Origin: Lentibacillus sp. Marseille-P4043
Lineage (GTDB): Bacteria; Bacillota; Bacilli; Bacillales; Amphibacillaceae
Assembly: GCF_900258515.1 (NCBI RefSeq)
Contig: NZ_LT984884.1
Coordinates: forward strand, 3,860,820-3,924,819
Direction: 5' to 3'
Length of the DNA stretch: 64,000 nt
Below the pieces are notes generated by a model. It was not told the origin of the DNA and did not search any database. It worked only from the letters and a program-made list of their open reading frames with translations. Of the stretch, positions 38,655 to 48,318 are shown piece after piece. Position 1 is the first letter of the stretch. Every line of letters starts with the position of its first letter. The position numbers and the translations under genes are program-made.

Positions 38655-41600
38655 TCAATTCATCACATAATCCCCAGCACTCTCTATTTCCTCTTGCTGA
38701 AAACTATCTTCCACCGTCACTTCTTTCATTAACTCAATAAGTCGAGCGTGGTGGGTAAAGAAGATAACTTGCGTTTGTTTCGATAGCTCTAGTAAAATTT
38801 TCAACGTTTCTTTTGACCTTTCGTCATCAAAATGAACAAGTATATCATCGACGATTAGTGGAATGGGTTCATTTTCTATTACGGATTTTTCAATGCTTGC
38901 TATTCTTAGTGCTAGGTATAGTTGATCGGTCGTTCCGTCACTCATACCAGACACTTTCACTTTATCATTGCCGTTGCGAATCCCCATGATAACAGGTTGA
39001 TCCTTTTCGTCAAAATCAACCGTAATGCCGTCAAATGAATGTAATGTAAGACGTTGAAAAATTTGACTCGCACGATTCATGATTGGACTCTGATTTTGTT
39101 CACGATAAAACTCAATACCTTTTTTAAGTAACAAGGAGGCTAATTTATAGTTTACATATTGGTCGGTGTAGTGTGTAATTTTTGCTAATACACTTTGCTT
39201 TTCTTCAGCTGCTTGAACTGATGCAAAGTTTGCTCCTTCAATTTTATCTTCGTATTCCTTTTTTACGACACCATGCTCTTGTTCGATAACCGATCTATTA
39301 TTGTCTAAGTCATCTCGTTTTCGACTAAGCTCTTCTAACTCATTATCAATTAAGTCATTATTTGCACTCTTGGCCTCTTCTAGTAATTTATCCAACGTTA
39401 GGCCGTTTCCCACTTCGAGCAATTGTTCTTCTAATTGCACGATTTTTTCCGAATACAACTTTTTCTGTTTAAAGGCTGCTTCTACCTTTTCCAGTTCTTC
39501 TAATGTGTCACAATTTGCTTGCTCCATCAAATTGTTTAGTTTCGTATTTGCCTCTTTTATTTCGTTTTCGGCTGCTTGTTTATCCTGTTCATGTTGTTGT
39601 GCTTGCTGTTGTAAATGTTTAAGCTGCAAATTATCTTCTTTGGCTTGGTTCAATGCCTTGTATACGTTTGTTACGATCACATCCATTGCCATATCATCTG
39701 ATGCTTGTATAAGGGAATGATCGAGACTGTTTACCTTTTCTTTAAATAGATTCATCCGCACTTTTGTTGATTTAATTTCTTTTTCAACCCGTTTCATTTC
39801 ATCAAAACTACGAACACAAGCATCATACGTCTCTAATAATTCCTTTACAACAGTTGGGGAAGTATCAACAGAAAGCGTGAGTCCACGTAATGCGTTTTCC
39901 CATGCCTGCTCCCATTGTTCGATTTGCTTGATTGCCTCATTTTTTCGGTCGATTGCATATTCTAGCTTATTCTCTAAGTCATTAATGGAGTCTTGTAAAT
40001 GGCTTCTGCGACTCTTTTTTTCTGTTAAATCTTTTCTCGTTTTTTCAGCCTGGTTAACAAGCTCTGTAAGTGTTGAATCATCAGAAACCACTTCAAGTTC
40101 GGCTAGTGTCGCTCTTAATGAAGCTTTTAACTCATCTCGCTTCTCTTCTAGTCTGTTGACTTCTTCCTGTCCCTTTTTAAATTCAGTTATGAGTGACAGG
40201 ATGTGCTCATGTTTCTCCAGCCATTCTGTCATTTCTTCTGGTGTTAATGGTTCAATGTTAGCCGGACGCCATTCGTTCTTCCAGTCTTCATTCCATGTCT
40301 GTAATGTTGCTTCAACATGAGCATAATCCGTTTCTAATGTAGCTAGCGTCTTCTTACTTCCATCGATATCAGAAATGAGTTTATTTTTCTCCCCAAGCTT
40401 TTCCGCTTCTCTGCGCATCATGTCGGCAGTATCATCTGATTCACCCATGCTTTTTTCAAACGCTAAATCGAGTGGGAGTCCGTTAGTAAATGCCACGAGC
40501 TTTTCATCATCGATCGTATCATCGTTCAATTTGTTTCGGATGACTAACCACCCAGCATCACGATGGTTTCGTAATTGTTGCAAAACATCTTCGGTTGGAA
40601 TATCTGCAAGTGATTCAAGTTCGCGAATCCGCGCCTCATTTACTTTAATTTTTTGTTTTTCCGCAAAGATCTTATCCTTCAATTGTTTAAGATCTTGGGC
40701 TAACTCCTGTTGTTTCTTCCCATATTTCTTTACAGTATTTGTTAAACTAGGAACCTTTAATTGCGTAATTTCTTCACTTGTTCCATTCCATAAAGAAAGC
40801 CGACGAATAGATTCATTGATTTCTTGATGCAAATGTTTCAGTTGGATCTGTTTTTCGTTTAGTTGTTCTTCCAATTTCCCTTCATTCTTCACGCGATTAA
40901 TTGCCTGTTCCAATGCATCCACATCAACGGCATCACCGAGTTCAGCTAATGCAGTTGTTTGCTTGTTGAGGTCTTTGTTAATTGTAGCAACATCCGACTC
41001 AACGTTTTTCCGTTCTTGTTCTAGTAGTGGATAGTTATCACTTAGCTCTTGGATCGATTTCTTTTTTACTGCAGAAATACGATATTGATCAATACGATCC
41101 ATGCTATCATTCGTTGCATCAATTTCTTTTAAAGCAGCAAGAACACGTTGCTCTAGTTGTCTCTGTTCCCCTTGTAAAGTTGGAAGCTGCTTGCAATCCT
41201 TTTGGTAGCCATCTACTTCCCGATTTAATGCTTCAATTTTAGCCTCTTGTTCGATGAGCCCCTCTGGGATTGATAGATTTTCTAGATCTTTTTCAACCTC
41301 CTCGATGTTGTCCACCGCATTTTTCTTCTTGGTTTGGGCCGATTCTAACCGTTCCAGATATTCTTTCCTGGTCTCTTCCGCACGTTCAGACAGATCTGGA
41401 ACATGTTCTAGTTCATTACGTTTATCGATCATTTCTTGGCGTAGTGCTATTTTGGGCAATGTTTGTTTTAGGCGCCGATACTTCATTTCTTCCGTAGCTA
41501 TTGTTTGAACTTCCTGTCTCAACGCTTCAATTTTCTTTTCCCCGTCCAGGTATCTTTGTTCCAGATCTTTCCATGCTTGTACCTTCAGTTGATTTTCAGA

Positions 41601-42185
41601 AATTTGTTTACTGAGGTCTTTTTCCTCTTTTATCGCTTGATTAATTGTTGGCTTTGATCCACTTTTTAAATAAAGGCTACGAGACGAGTTTTCTAACTCT
41701 TCCAACACATTCCGAAGCACACTGATACCTGATGCTGCGGAAAATAAACTCTCCCCAACATTTCCATCACTTTGAAGCAAACTTTCGCCACCCTCACGCA
41801 AGCGAACATGATCAAGAGCAAACATATTAAGGAACTGAGACTCCGTCATCCCATTTAGAAACATTTGTACAATATTTTCGTCCAATGGCTGTCCATCCAT
41901 ATCCAATACCGTATTTTTGCGACCTTTACGACGGATGAATGGCAATGTTTCCCCTTGCTTATTTTTCAACTGACCGCCGATCCTTAGTTTCTGATTGCTA
42001 TGGAGAAACGAGTCATCTGTTTGTTGTGGAAATCCATATAAAAAGTTGGACACTGAACGTAGTATGGTACTTTTCCCTGCTTCATTTGGTCCATAAAGAA
42101 TATGAAAGCTCTTATTGTCATCAAACAATAACTTATAATCCGTAAAATGTCCGAATGCTTCTAAGTGTAAATAGTCAAACCTCAT
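38655..42185 (-). CDS. yhaN: YhaN, SbcC/Rad50-like AAA ATPase
   Basis: 1176 residues. Walker A GPNEAGKST is at residues 32-40 and Walker B IVDDILVHFDDE near 1110; between them are long coiled coils (residues ~190-900) broken near the middle, the plan of SMC/Rad50 proteins. With YhaO it resembles the SbcCD/Mre11-Rad50 nuclease pair and is expected to process DNA ends or hairpins. The start ATG lies three bases after the yhaO stop, so the two are translationally coupled. Confidence 0.9.
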   Translation of the reverse strand: MRFDYLHLEAFGHFTDYKLLFDDNKSFHILYGPNEAGKSTILRSVSNFLYGFPQQTDDSFLHSNQKLRIGGQLKNKQGETLPFIRRKGRKNTVLDMDGQPLDENIVQMFLNGMTESQFLNMFALDHVRLREGGESLLQSDGNVGESLFSAASGISVLRNVLEELENSSRSLYLKSGSKPTINQAIKEEKDLSKQISENQLKVQAWKDLEQRYLDGEKKIEALRQEVQTIATEEMKYRRLKQTLPKIALRQEMIDKRNELEHVPDLSERAEETRKEYLERLESAQTKKKNAVDNIEEVEKDLENLSIPEGLIEQEAKIEALNREVDGYQKDCKQLPTLQGEQRQLEQRVLAALKEIDATNDSMDRIDQYRISAVKKKSIQELSDNYPLLEQERKNVESDVATINKDLNKQTTALAELGDAVDVDALEQAINRVKNEGKLEEQLNEKQIQLKHLHQEINESIRRLSLWNGTSEEITQLKVPSLTNTVKKYGKKQQELAQDLKQLKDKIFAEKQKIKVNEARIRELESLADIPTEDVLQQLRNHRDAGWLVIRNKLNDDTIDDEKLVAFTNGLPLDLAFEKSMGESDDTADMMRREAEKLGEKNKLISDIDGSKKTLATLETDYAHVEATLQTWNEDWKNEWRPANIEPLTPEEMTEWLEKHEHILSLITEFKKGQEEVNRLEEKRDELKASLRATLAELEVVSDDSTLTELVNQAEKTRKDLTEKKSRRSHLQDSINDLENKLEYAIDRKNEAIKQIEQWEQAWENALRGLTLSVDTSPTVVKELLETYDACVRSFDEMKRVEKEIKSTKVRMNLFKEKVNSLDHSLIQASDDMAMDVIVTNVYKALNQAKEDNLQLKHLQQQAQQHEQDKQAAENEIKEANTKLNNLMEQANCDTLEELEKVEAAFKQKKLYSEKIVQLEEQLLEVGNGLTLDKLLEEAKSANNDLIDNELEELSRKRDDLDNNRSVIEQEHGVVKKEYEDKIEGANFASVQAAEEKQSVLAKITHYTDQYVNYKLASLLLKKGIEFYREQNQSPIMNRASQIFQRLTLHSFDGITVDFDEKDQPVIMGIRNGNDKVKVSGMSDGTTDQLYLALRIASIEKSVIENEPIPLIVDDILVHFDDERSKETLKILLELSKQTQVIFFTHHARLIELMKEVTVEDSFQQEEIESAGDYVMN

Positions 42186-42188
42186 TTC

Positions 42189-43451
42189 CTACACACCTGC
42201 CTTCGTTTGGATATGATACAAAATTAAATCCTCTACTTCTTTTAACCGATCCTTGACCGTAGACGTGTCTGAAAAATCCAATGCGTCCTCACCATTCTTC
42301 AATTCATATGGCAATGCATTGTGAATGTCAGTCAATTCCTCTAGTAGCAATTGTAACGCATCATCATCATACTTTACGTTTTCTAGAAATTCTAAGATGG
42401 TTGCAATAGGGGTGTGCTGTTCTTGTAGTTCATCCATATTAAGTAAACGAGTAGTTTTTATCTTTACTTTTTCGATCCAGATGTCTCCCATTTCTAAAGC
42501 TAGCGACCTGAGGTTATTGATTACATGGTCCTTCTGAACGATTAATTGTTGGTGTGCAGGACTAGAACCTGTGATATGAAAACGCACAGCCAAAAATCTC
42601 CCATCGGCCTGTTGTTGCAATTGTTCTAAGTGAGTTCTTGCTGCCTCGATGACGTCATCGATCGTTTCTGACATGGATGCATCAACTTCGCAAACCTCCC
42701 ACCTTAGTACATCTAATGATTGATGTTCATAAGAATCAATATGTCCGTCTTTCACATGGACAATTGTACAGCCTTTATCGCCAGTCTCCCGAATATGTCT
42801 TCCTTGAATGTTACCCGGAAATAAAATGGCAGGATTTTGCTCATGCAATACCTCGCGTAGGTGAATATGTCCTAATGCCCAATAGTCATAACCCTTGGCT
42901 ACGAGTTCCTCGACAGAACATGGCGCATAATTCTCATGTCCCTCCCGGCCAGTCGCACTCGTGTGTAAAATACCGATGTTTACGTATCCATCAAGCTTCC
43001 CAGGATATTCTTTTGCTAGGTTGTCCGTTACCGACCTTGAGGCAAACCCTTGTCCATGGATAGCTACTTTTAATTCCTCATCCACTTCCGTTGTTGCTTG
43101 ATCCACAGGAAATGCCACGACATTATCAGGTAACTTTAATTCTTTTGTAATTAAACTTTGCGCGTCATGATTTCCTCGAATCAAATACACTTTTATATTC
43201 TCTTTTTGTAAGCGCGTCATTTGGCTGACAAAAAATAATCCTGTATTATAATCCTTCCAATCACCATCATAAAGATCGCCCGCAATAATAAGAAAGGAAA
43301 CCTGTTGCTCAATCGCTTTATTAACTAAATTTATCAACGCTTCCCTTGTTGCATTACGAATTTCTTCAACTGGAGCACCTTCATACTTTTCTAGACCTCT
43401 TAACGGACTATCCAAGTGAATATCTGCTGCATGTATAAACGAAAAAGCCAT
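42189..43451 (-). CDS. yhaO: YhaO, Mre11/SbcD-like metallophosphoesterase
   Basis: 420 residues. Calcineurin-like phosphoesterase motifs in order: HAADIHLDS (residue 6), AGDLYDGDW (~59), RGNHDAQS (~95), HTSATG (~165) and ALGHIHLRE (~200), which bind two metal ions. Predicted nuclease partner of YhaN. Start ATG 43451 follows GGGAGGAG by four bases; an in-frame start 18 bases earlier lies before that site. In B. subtilis the next gene is yhaM; it is not in this window. Confidence 0.92.
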   Translation of the reverse strand: MAFSFIHAADIHLDSPLRGLEKYEGAPVEEIRNATREALINLVNKAIEQQVSFLIIAGDLYDGDWKDYNTGLFFVSQMTRLQKENIKVYLIRGNHDAQSLITKELKLPDNVVAFPVDQATTEVDEELKVAIHGQGFASRSVTDNLAKEYPGKLDGYVNIGILHTSATGREGHENYAPCSVEELVAKGYDYWALGHIHLREVLHEQNPAILFPGNIQGRHIRETGDKGCTIVHVKDGHIDSYEHQSLDVLRWEVCEVDASMSETIDDVIEAARTHLEQLQQQADGRFLAVRFHITGSSPAHQQLIVQKDHVINNLRSLALEMGDIWIEKVKIKTTRLLNMDELQEQHTPIATILEFLENVKYDDDALQLLLEELTDIHNALPYELKNGEDALDFSDTSTVKDRLKEVEDLILYHIQTKAGV

Positions 43452-43746
43452 AATACTCCTCCCTAACAATCTATTAACTCTAGTTTAATTGTAACAAATT
43501 ATCCTTTTTCATCTAGCAAGAAGTGATCTATTCTTATTACCTATAAAGTAACTATTTGACATCATATCAAATTAATAAGTTTATTATTATTTTGAAATTA
43601 ATGCAATAATTTGTCAACGGAGAACTATTCTGGGGATTTTTGAAATAAAAAGTTGGATTCGTGAGACAATAAGACAAAACTATCATTATAAATGTTGCCA
43701 ACTACGAGCGACCAACAGAATAAAAACCACATGGTGACTGAAACTT
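43452..43746. other. Intergenic between yhaO and the TetR gene
   Basis: 295 bases, AT-rich, with no gene. A stretch at 43651-43685 (GTGAGACAATAAGACAAAAC) closely resembles 50991-51022 (GTGAAACAATAAGACAACTA), a short shared sequence of unknown meaning. Confidence 0.4.
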
Positions 43747-44334
43747 TCATTTTCTGTTATGAATCAAATAAAATTGTTTAGCTAAATACAGCGGTGTATA
43801 TGGCATGTCATTCCTAAGCCAAGCAATAATCACGCCGATTAGAGCAGCGGAATCATACCAAATTAGAATATCTTTCTGGATACCGGCTTTATGAATGCGG
43901 GAATCACTGCCCCTTCTCTCTACCCCGTAAATAATCCTATCTTCTAGCAACATTAATAGGCGATTTCTAAAGATTGGTATTCCTTTAGTCGAAAGGATGG
44001 TTTTATAAAAATTCGCATCTTCGGCTATATGTTCAAGAAACTCCGCCATCATTTTTTCCCAATCTAGTTTTTCCGTGGGTTGTTGGATAATCGTTGCTTG
44101 ATCCAGCACATTGGAAATATCCACAATCATATCATCTGCTAGCTTTTCCATCATATCGGTTATGTCTTGATAATGCAGATAGAAGGTAACACGATTGACG
44201 CCTGCACGTTTTGTGAGGCTATTTACAGATATTTTTTCAATATCCATTTCCTGAAGCAACTCAATAAAGGCATTTCTAAGCAATTGACGTGTTCGAATAA
44301 TGCGTGGATCTAGCTTGTCCTTGTTTTTACTCAT
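43747..44334 (-). CDS. TetR family regulator
   Basis: 195 residues with N-terminal helix-turn-helix (IEKISVNSLTKRAGVNRVTFYLHYQDITDMME, residues ~34-65) and a helical C-terminal ligand domain. Divergent from the 14-TM MFS gene, so it is its likely repressor. TGTAAACTAAT (near 44406) and TGTAAATTAGT (near 44500) in the shared region are candidate operators. Confidence 0.85.
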   Translation of the reverse strand: MSKNKDKLDPRIIRTRQLLRNAFIELLQEMDIEKISVNSLTKRAGVNRVTFYLHYQDITDMMEKLADDMIVDISNVLDQATIIQQPTEKLDWEKMMAEFLEHIAEDANFYKTILSTKGIPIFRNRLLMLLEDRIIYGVERRGSDSRIHKAGIQKDILIWYDSAALIGVIIAWLRNDMPYTPLYLAKQFYLIHNRK

Positions 44335-44440
44335 CCTATAATTCCGCCTTTCTATAACTAATTGACCCTTCTGCGAACCAAATTAAACTACACAAATTAA
44401 ATAAATGTAAACTAATAGACACTCTATAAATTATTGTATC

Positions 44441-44469
44441 TTGAAATCATTGTTTCTTAAACCTATAAT
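44441..44469 (+). promoter_or_regulatory. Probable promoter of the 14-TM MFS gene
   Basis: TTGAAA, 17 bases, TATAAT; candidate operator copies lie on both sides. Confidence 0.65.
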
Positions 44470-44528
44470 TGAACTTATGTTTTTAATTATACAACACATT
44501 GTAAATTAGTTTTGAAAGGATGTTTGGA

Positions 44529-45977
44529 TTGACAGAAAGTGCAGCAACTGAAAGCAGCTCTATAAAAAAGATCCCTATCTTAACCATTATGATTTTGGGT
44601 GCTTTTTTTACGATATTTAATCAAACGACGATGACTGTTGCCCTTCCGAAGTTAATGGAGTACTTTAACATTGAAGCTTCAACAGGGCAATGGCTTACAA
44701 CGGGATATATGCTGGTAAATGGCGTGTTGATTCCGGTTACGGGTTTTTTAATGAAACGATTTACGACACGTCAGTTATTCTTGAGCGCGATGTTTGTTTT
44801 CCTTACTGGAACGATAGTATCGGCCATCGCACCTAACTTTTCGGTACTGCTCGCTGGACGGCTAATTCAAGCAGCGTCCACTGGAATTATGATGCCATTA
44901 CTGATGAATGTCGTTTTGTCGCTTTTCCCTCCACATAAACGGGGAACTGCGATGGGTACTGTTGGACTTGCGATCATTTTTGCTCCTGCAATAGGACCAA
45001 CACTTACTGGCTATATTTTGGATGCTTTTCCTTGGCAAGTCTTGTTTTACGGCATGATTCCTTTTATCGTTATTATTATTATCTGTGCCTTTATTTTTCT
45101 AAAAAATGTTTCGGAAACATCCCAGAGCAAAATTGATATGATCAGTTTAGTTCTTTCTACAATAGGATTTGGTGGACTTCTTTACGGATTCAGTGAGGCC
45201 GGCAATAAGGGTTGGTCCAACATAGAGGTAATCGTCGCTCTCACAGTCGGCGTCATTGCAATCGGGTTGTTTACATGGCGACAGTTGATTTCTAAACAGC
45301 CATTTCTCGACCTTAAAGCCTTTAAATATAACATGTTTACCTTGACTACGATCATTAATTGTGTGATTACGATGGTCATGTATGCAGATATGATTTTGCT
45401 GCCGCTTTACTTGCAAAATGCCCGTGGATTTACTGCTTTAGAGGCCGGAGTATTGATGTTACCTGGTGCACTTTTAATGGGGTTATTGAGTCCAGCTGTT
45501 GGAAAACTCTTTGATCGCTACGGCGCAAAATGGCTGTCGATTATTGGAACAGCGATCATCTTAGCTACAACTTATACTTTTACCGATTTGACAGACGCTA
45601 CCGGCTATACGTTTTTGATTTTGCTGTATGCAGGACGACGCATCGGAATGGCGTTATTTCTAATGCCGGTCCAAACTGCAGGGCTTAACCAATTACCATC
45701 CAGCCTTCATGCGCATGGTACGGCTATCTCGAACACCGCTAGACAAGTAGCAGGTGCAATCGGTACTTCACTGCTTGTGACGATCATGACAACCAGAACC
45801 AACACACATCTAGAAGATCTCGCGACACATGGTGGATCAAATGGCCAAACACAAGCACATATGGTCATGGAAGCCTCCATCCAAGGAATTAACGACGCGT
45901 ATTTAACTATTTTTATCTTTGGGATTATCAGTTTAATCCTATCCTTCTTTATCAAACGAGTAGAACAAGAAGCATAA
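44529..45977 (+). CDS. DHA2 family MFS multidrug transporter (EmrB/LmrB type)
   Basis: 482 residues with fourteen predicted membrane segments. WLTTGYMLVNGVLIPVTGFLMKRF near residue 55 and GTVGLAIIFAPAIGPTLTGYI near 140 (motif C of antiporters) place it in the DHA2 drug:proton antiporter group. Start TTG 44529 lies eight bases from AAAGGA; the ATG at 44520 directly abuts that site and cannot be used. Regulated by the divergent TetR gene. Confidence 0.88.
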   Translation: MTESAATESSSIKKIPILTIMILGAFFTIFNQTTMTVALPKLMEYFNIEASTGQWLTTGYMLVNGVLIPVTGFLMKRFTTRQLFLSAMFVFLTGTIVSAIAPNFSVLLAGRLIQAASTGIMMPLLMNVVLSLFPPHKRGTAMGTVGLAIIFAPAIGPTLTGYILDAFPWQVLFYGMIPFIVIIIICAFIFLKNVSETSQSKIDMISLVLSTIGFGGLLYGFSEAGNKGWSNIEVIVALTVGVIAIGLFTWRQLISKQPFLDLKAFKYNMFTLTTIINCVITMVMYADMILLPLYLQNARGFTALEAGVLMLPGALLMGLLSPAVGKLFDRYGAKWLSIIGTAIILATTYTFTDLTDATGYTFLILLYAGRRIGMALFLMPVQTAGLNQLPSSLHAHGTAISNTARQVAGAIGTSLLVTIMTTRTNTHLEDLATHGGSNGQTQAHMVMEASIQGINDAYLTIFIFGIISLILSFFIKRVEQEA

Positions 45978-45978
45978 G

Positions 45979-46009
45979 CGGGACATGGGGACAGGTTAGT
46001 TGTCCCACT
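45979..46009. repeat. GGGACA-type hairpin after the MFS gene
   Basis: GGGACA...TGTCCC arms, a relative of 19577-19604; both follow MFS genes on the plus strand. Confidence 0.45.
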
Positions 46010-46036
46010 TTCAACAATTTATTTCTAAACACAAAA

Positions 46037-46083
46037 CTCCCCCTTCAGGTAAACAAGTATAATTCGCTTACCTGAAGGGGGAG
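46037..46083 (-). terminator. Terminator of the PLP enzyme gene
   Basis: CTCCCCCTTCAGGTAA pairs perfectly with TTACCTGAAGGGGGAG around a 15-base loop. Confidence 0.8.
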
Positions 46084-46096
46084 CATATTTTTCGCC

Positions 46097-47071
46097 TTAT
46101 TCACTACTAATTATATCATTAATTCTGTCCCGCATTTCCTTCGTATATCCTTGAAGTCCGCCAGTATGAATAAAGAGGACATTTTTCTGATCATCATAAT
46201 TCCCTTGCTTAATTTCGTCCACCATTCCTCTGAAAGCTTTCCCTGTATATGCAGGATCTAAAACAATTCCTTCGCTCTTTGCAAAATCGATATAAAATGC
46301 CAGCTCCTCATCAGTGGCCTTTGCATATCCAATTCCAACGTATTCATCATTAATAAATATATCGTCAAAGTTATCTATATCTTTATCAATGTCTCTCAAA
46401 ATATGGATAATGCTTTCTGTAAATACTTCTTTTGAATCATCAACAGAATAGCCAAGGATTTTCTTTTTTGAATCATCTTGCTTATTCCCATACCAAAGCC
46501 CCGCATACGTCCCGCCAGAACCAACTGCAATATTAATGGAATCAAAATGAATGTTCATGTCTTCTTCTTGTTTTTTTATCTCATCATAACAATTAATATA
46601 ACCATATGAGCCAATTGCGTTAGAAGCACCTACCGGGATGACATATACCTTTTTACCTTGACGTTCTAATTCAATTTTCAGTTCTTCCATCGCGGCTTCA
46701 CGTGAATGGCCATCACCAATCATGTGGACTTCGGCGCCAAGCATGTGATCCAAAAATAGATTGCCTTCAAATTCCTTTACTTCGCCTCTTAGAACTAAAT
46801 GACATTCTAAATTCTCCATTGCACAAACAGCAGCAGTTGCTCTAGCATGATTTGATTGAACTCCTCCAGTTGTAATGACCGTATCATAGCCCTTATCAAG
46901 TGCATCTTTTATGGAATACTCCAGCTTTCTGACTTTATTTCCGGAAATTTCGGTTCCAGTAAAATCATCACGTTTTATAAAAATATTCTTTCCGAGTTTA
47001 TGACTCGTTTTTTCTAGCTTTTGTATTGGTGTACTAAGGTTCGCTATGTTTAACTTTTGCATTTTCTCCAT
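46097..47071 (-). CDS. D-cysteine desulfhydrase / ACC deaminase family PLP enzyme
   Basis: 324 residues of PLP fold type II. The PLP lysine is in SGNKVRKLEY near residue 48. TTGGVQSNHARATAAV near 74 and the glycine loop AVGSGGTYAGLW near 185 bind the cofactor. The family breaks down D-cysteine to pyruvate, sulfide and ammonia, or opens ACC; residues visible here do not decide. Start ATG 47071 has GGAAGG upstream. The frame extends 32 codons further into the adjacent repeat array, but that part is Arg/Glu-rich repeat translation and not credible protein. Confidence 0.88.
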   Translation of the reverse strand: MEKMQKLNIANLSTPIQKLEKTSHKLGKNIFIKRDDFTGTEISGNKVRKLEYSIKDALDKGYDTVITTGGVQSNHARATAAVCAMENLECHLVLRGEVKEFEGNLFLDHMLGAEVHMIGDGHSREAAMEELKIELERQGKKVYVIPVGASNAIGSYGYINCYDEIKKQEEDMNIHFDSINIAVGSGGTYAGLWYGNKQDDSKKKILGYSVDDSKEVFTESIIHILRDIDKDIDNFDDIFINDEYVGIGYAKATDEELAFYIDFAKSEGIVLDPAYTGKAFRGMVDEIKQGNYDDQKNVLFIHTGGLQGYTKEMRDRINDIISSE

Positions 47072-47104
47072 TCTACTTACCTTCCTTTCCCCAGAAAATT
47101 TCTT

Positions 47105-47418
47105 CCGGCGCCGATGTTCTTCACGTTCGGGACGATGTTCTATATTTGGCTCCGTTGGTTCTCGCATTCGGGACGATGTTCTATATTTGGCGCTGATGTT
47201 CTTCGCGTTCGGGACGATGTTCTATATTTGGCTCCGTTGGTTCTCGCATTCGGGACGATGTTCTATATTTGGCGCTGATGTTCTTCGCGTTCGGGACGAT
47301 ATTCTATATTTGGCGCCGATGGTTCTCGCGTTCGGGACGATGTTCTATATTTGGCGCCGATGTTCTTCACGTTCGGGACGATGTTCTATATTTGGCGCCG
47401 ATGGTTCTCGCATTCGGG
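47105..47418. repeat. Array 2: about seven 41-bp units related to array 1
   Basis: Each unit is two ~20-bp halves: CGATGTTCTATATTTGGCGC and CGATGTTCTTCGCGTTCGGG(A). Both halves start with the CGATGTT of array 1. Variants alternate (GCTCCGTTGG against GCGCCGATGG). It lies right upstream of the PLP enzyme gene, separating it from its promoter side, and abuts an antitoxin remnant. Confidence 0.85.
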
Positions 47419-47490
47419 TTTAGGGGGGCTACTATTATCAAAATAACGATTAAATAACTTATTGAGTAATTTGATTTCACCATTATTCAT
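47415..47490 (-). pseudogene. Truncated second copy of the MazE-like antitoxin gene
   Basis: From 47490 the minus frame reads Met-Asn-Asn-Gly-Glu-Ile-Lys-Leu-Leu-Asn-Lys-Leu-Phe then ...Tyr-Phe-Asp-Asn-Ser-Ser-Pro-Pro-Lys. This matches residues 13-35 of the antitoxin at 61619-61780. It then runs into array 2, where the toxin gene would be expected. A matching TTGTATAATT promoter piece lies upstream of both copies. Confidence 0.65.
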
Positions 47491-47585
47491 TTTATCTAAT
47501 TATACAATAACATTTTCTCGAAATAATGAAGTATCACATGGTCCCCCAGTTGACAATCATACAATGGATTTATGTAGCCGCTTTA

Positions 47586-48173
47586 TCACACCTTCCGAAA
47601 TGGACTATTGATAGATAAAATTGCTATAAGCTGATGATTCAATTCTTGGGTTGACGTCTCATATCCTTGCCGATGCCATTCAATCAAAATTCCTAGGATA
47701 GCATTTGTCTGATAGCTAATCAGATAGTCCAAATTTATGTCACGCTCAACTTCCAAGAATCCTTCATCCACGGAATCCTTCATAAACGAACGTATTGTGT
47801 CAAAAAGTAAATAATAGTACATCATCGGAATCCGTTCATCAAAGATAATTTGATAAAAATCTTGATAGTTTTTCACATGATGAAATATCTTAATCATGTC
47901 CGCTTCGATATTCTGAACAATGAAGTTCGTTTTATAATAAGGCTCCTCATATGATCGTCTTAAATCTTCCACAATAACTTCTAAGTAATGTTTTAAAACC
48001 TCATGAACATCTTTATAGTGCAAATAGAACGTTCCACGGTTAATTTTTGCCATGCGACACAGCTCAGCAATTGTAATTGATTCCAAAGGTTTCGATTTTA
48101 GCAAGGTTAATAATGCATGGCGTAAACTTTCTTGTGTTTTAATAATTCGTAAATCTTTTTTCACATTTTTCAC
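47586..48173 (-). CDS. TetR family regulator
   Basis: 195 residues; helix-turn-helix at ~28-60 (ITIAELCRMAKINRGTFYLHYKDVHEVLKHY), C-terminal helical domain with TetR_C (YQDFYQIIFDE). Divergent from the SDR gene and presumably its repressor, through the inverted ACAG-TGTTCAATA motifs at 48179-48287. Confidence 0.85.
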   Translation of the reverse strand: MKNVKKDLRIIKTQESLRHALLTLLKSKPLESITIAELCRMAKINRGTFYLHYKDVHEVLKHYLEVIVEDLRRSYEEPYYKTNFIVQNIEADMIKIFHHVKNYQDFYQIIFDERIPMMYYYLLFDTIRSFMKDSVDEGFLEVERDINLDYLISYQTNAILGILIEWHRQGYETSTQELNHQLIAILSINSPFRKV

Positions 48174-48178
48174 CCCTT

Positions 48179-48287
48179 ATTGAACACTGTTTTAACTAAG
48201 TGTCGATTACTCAACATGAAGTGTGTTTTCCGTTGTTTGTGCTTAATTTTCTTGTCCATTATAATAGTTAATGTACAGGTGTTCAAT
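48179..48287. promoter_or_regulatory. SDR promoter with inverted TetR half-sites
   Basis: ATTGAACACTG at 48179-48189 and CAGGTGTTCAAT at 48276-48287 are inverted copies of one motif. Between them TTGTGC (48237-48242), 17 bases and TATAAT (48260-48265) form the SDR promoter. One site abuts the TetR start, the other lies just past the SDR -10. Confidence 0.6.
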
Positions 48288-48318
48288 ATTTTTATTGATT
48301 AATTTGGAGGGGAAGATA

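Noticed and set aside
47072..47457. Open frames across array 2, including a 32-residue N-terminal extension of the PLP enzyme
   Set aside because: The translation is repeat-derived and Arg/Glu-rich, and the good ribosome site is before ATG 47071.
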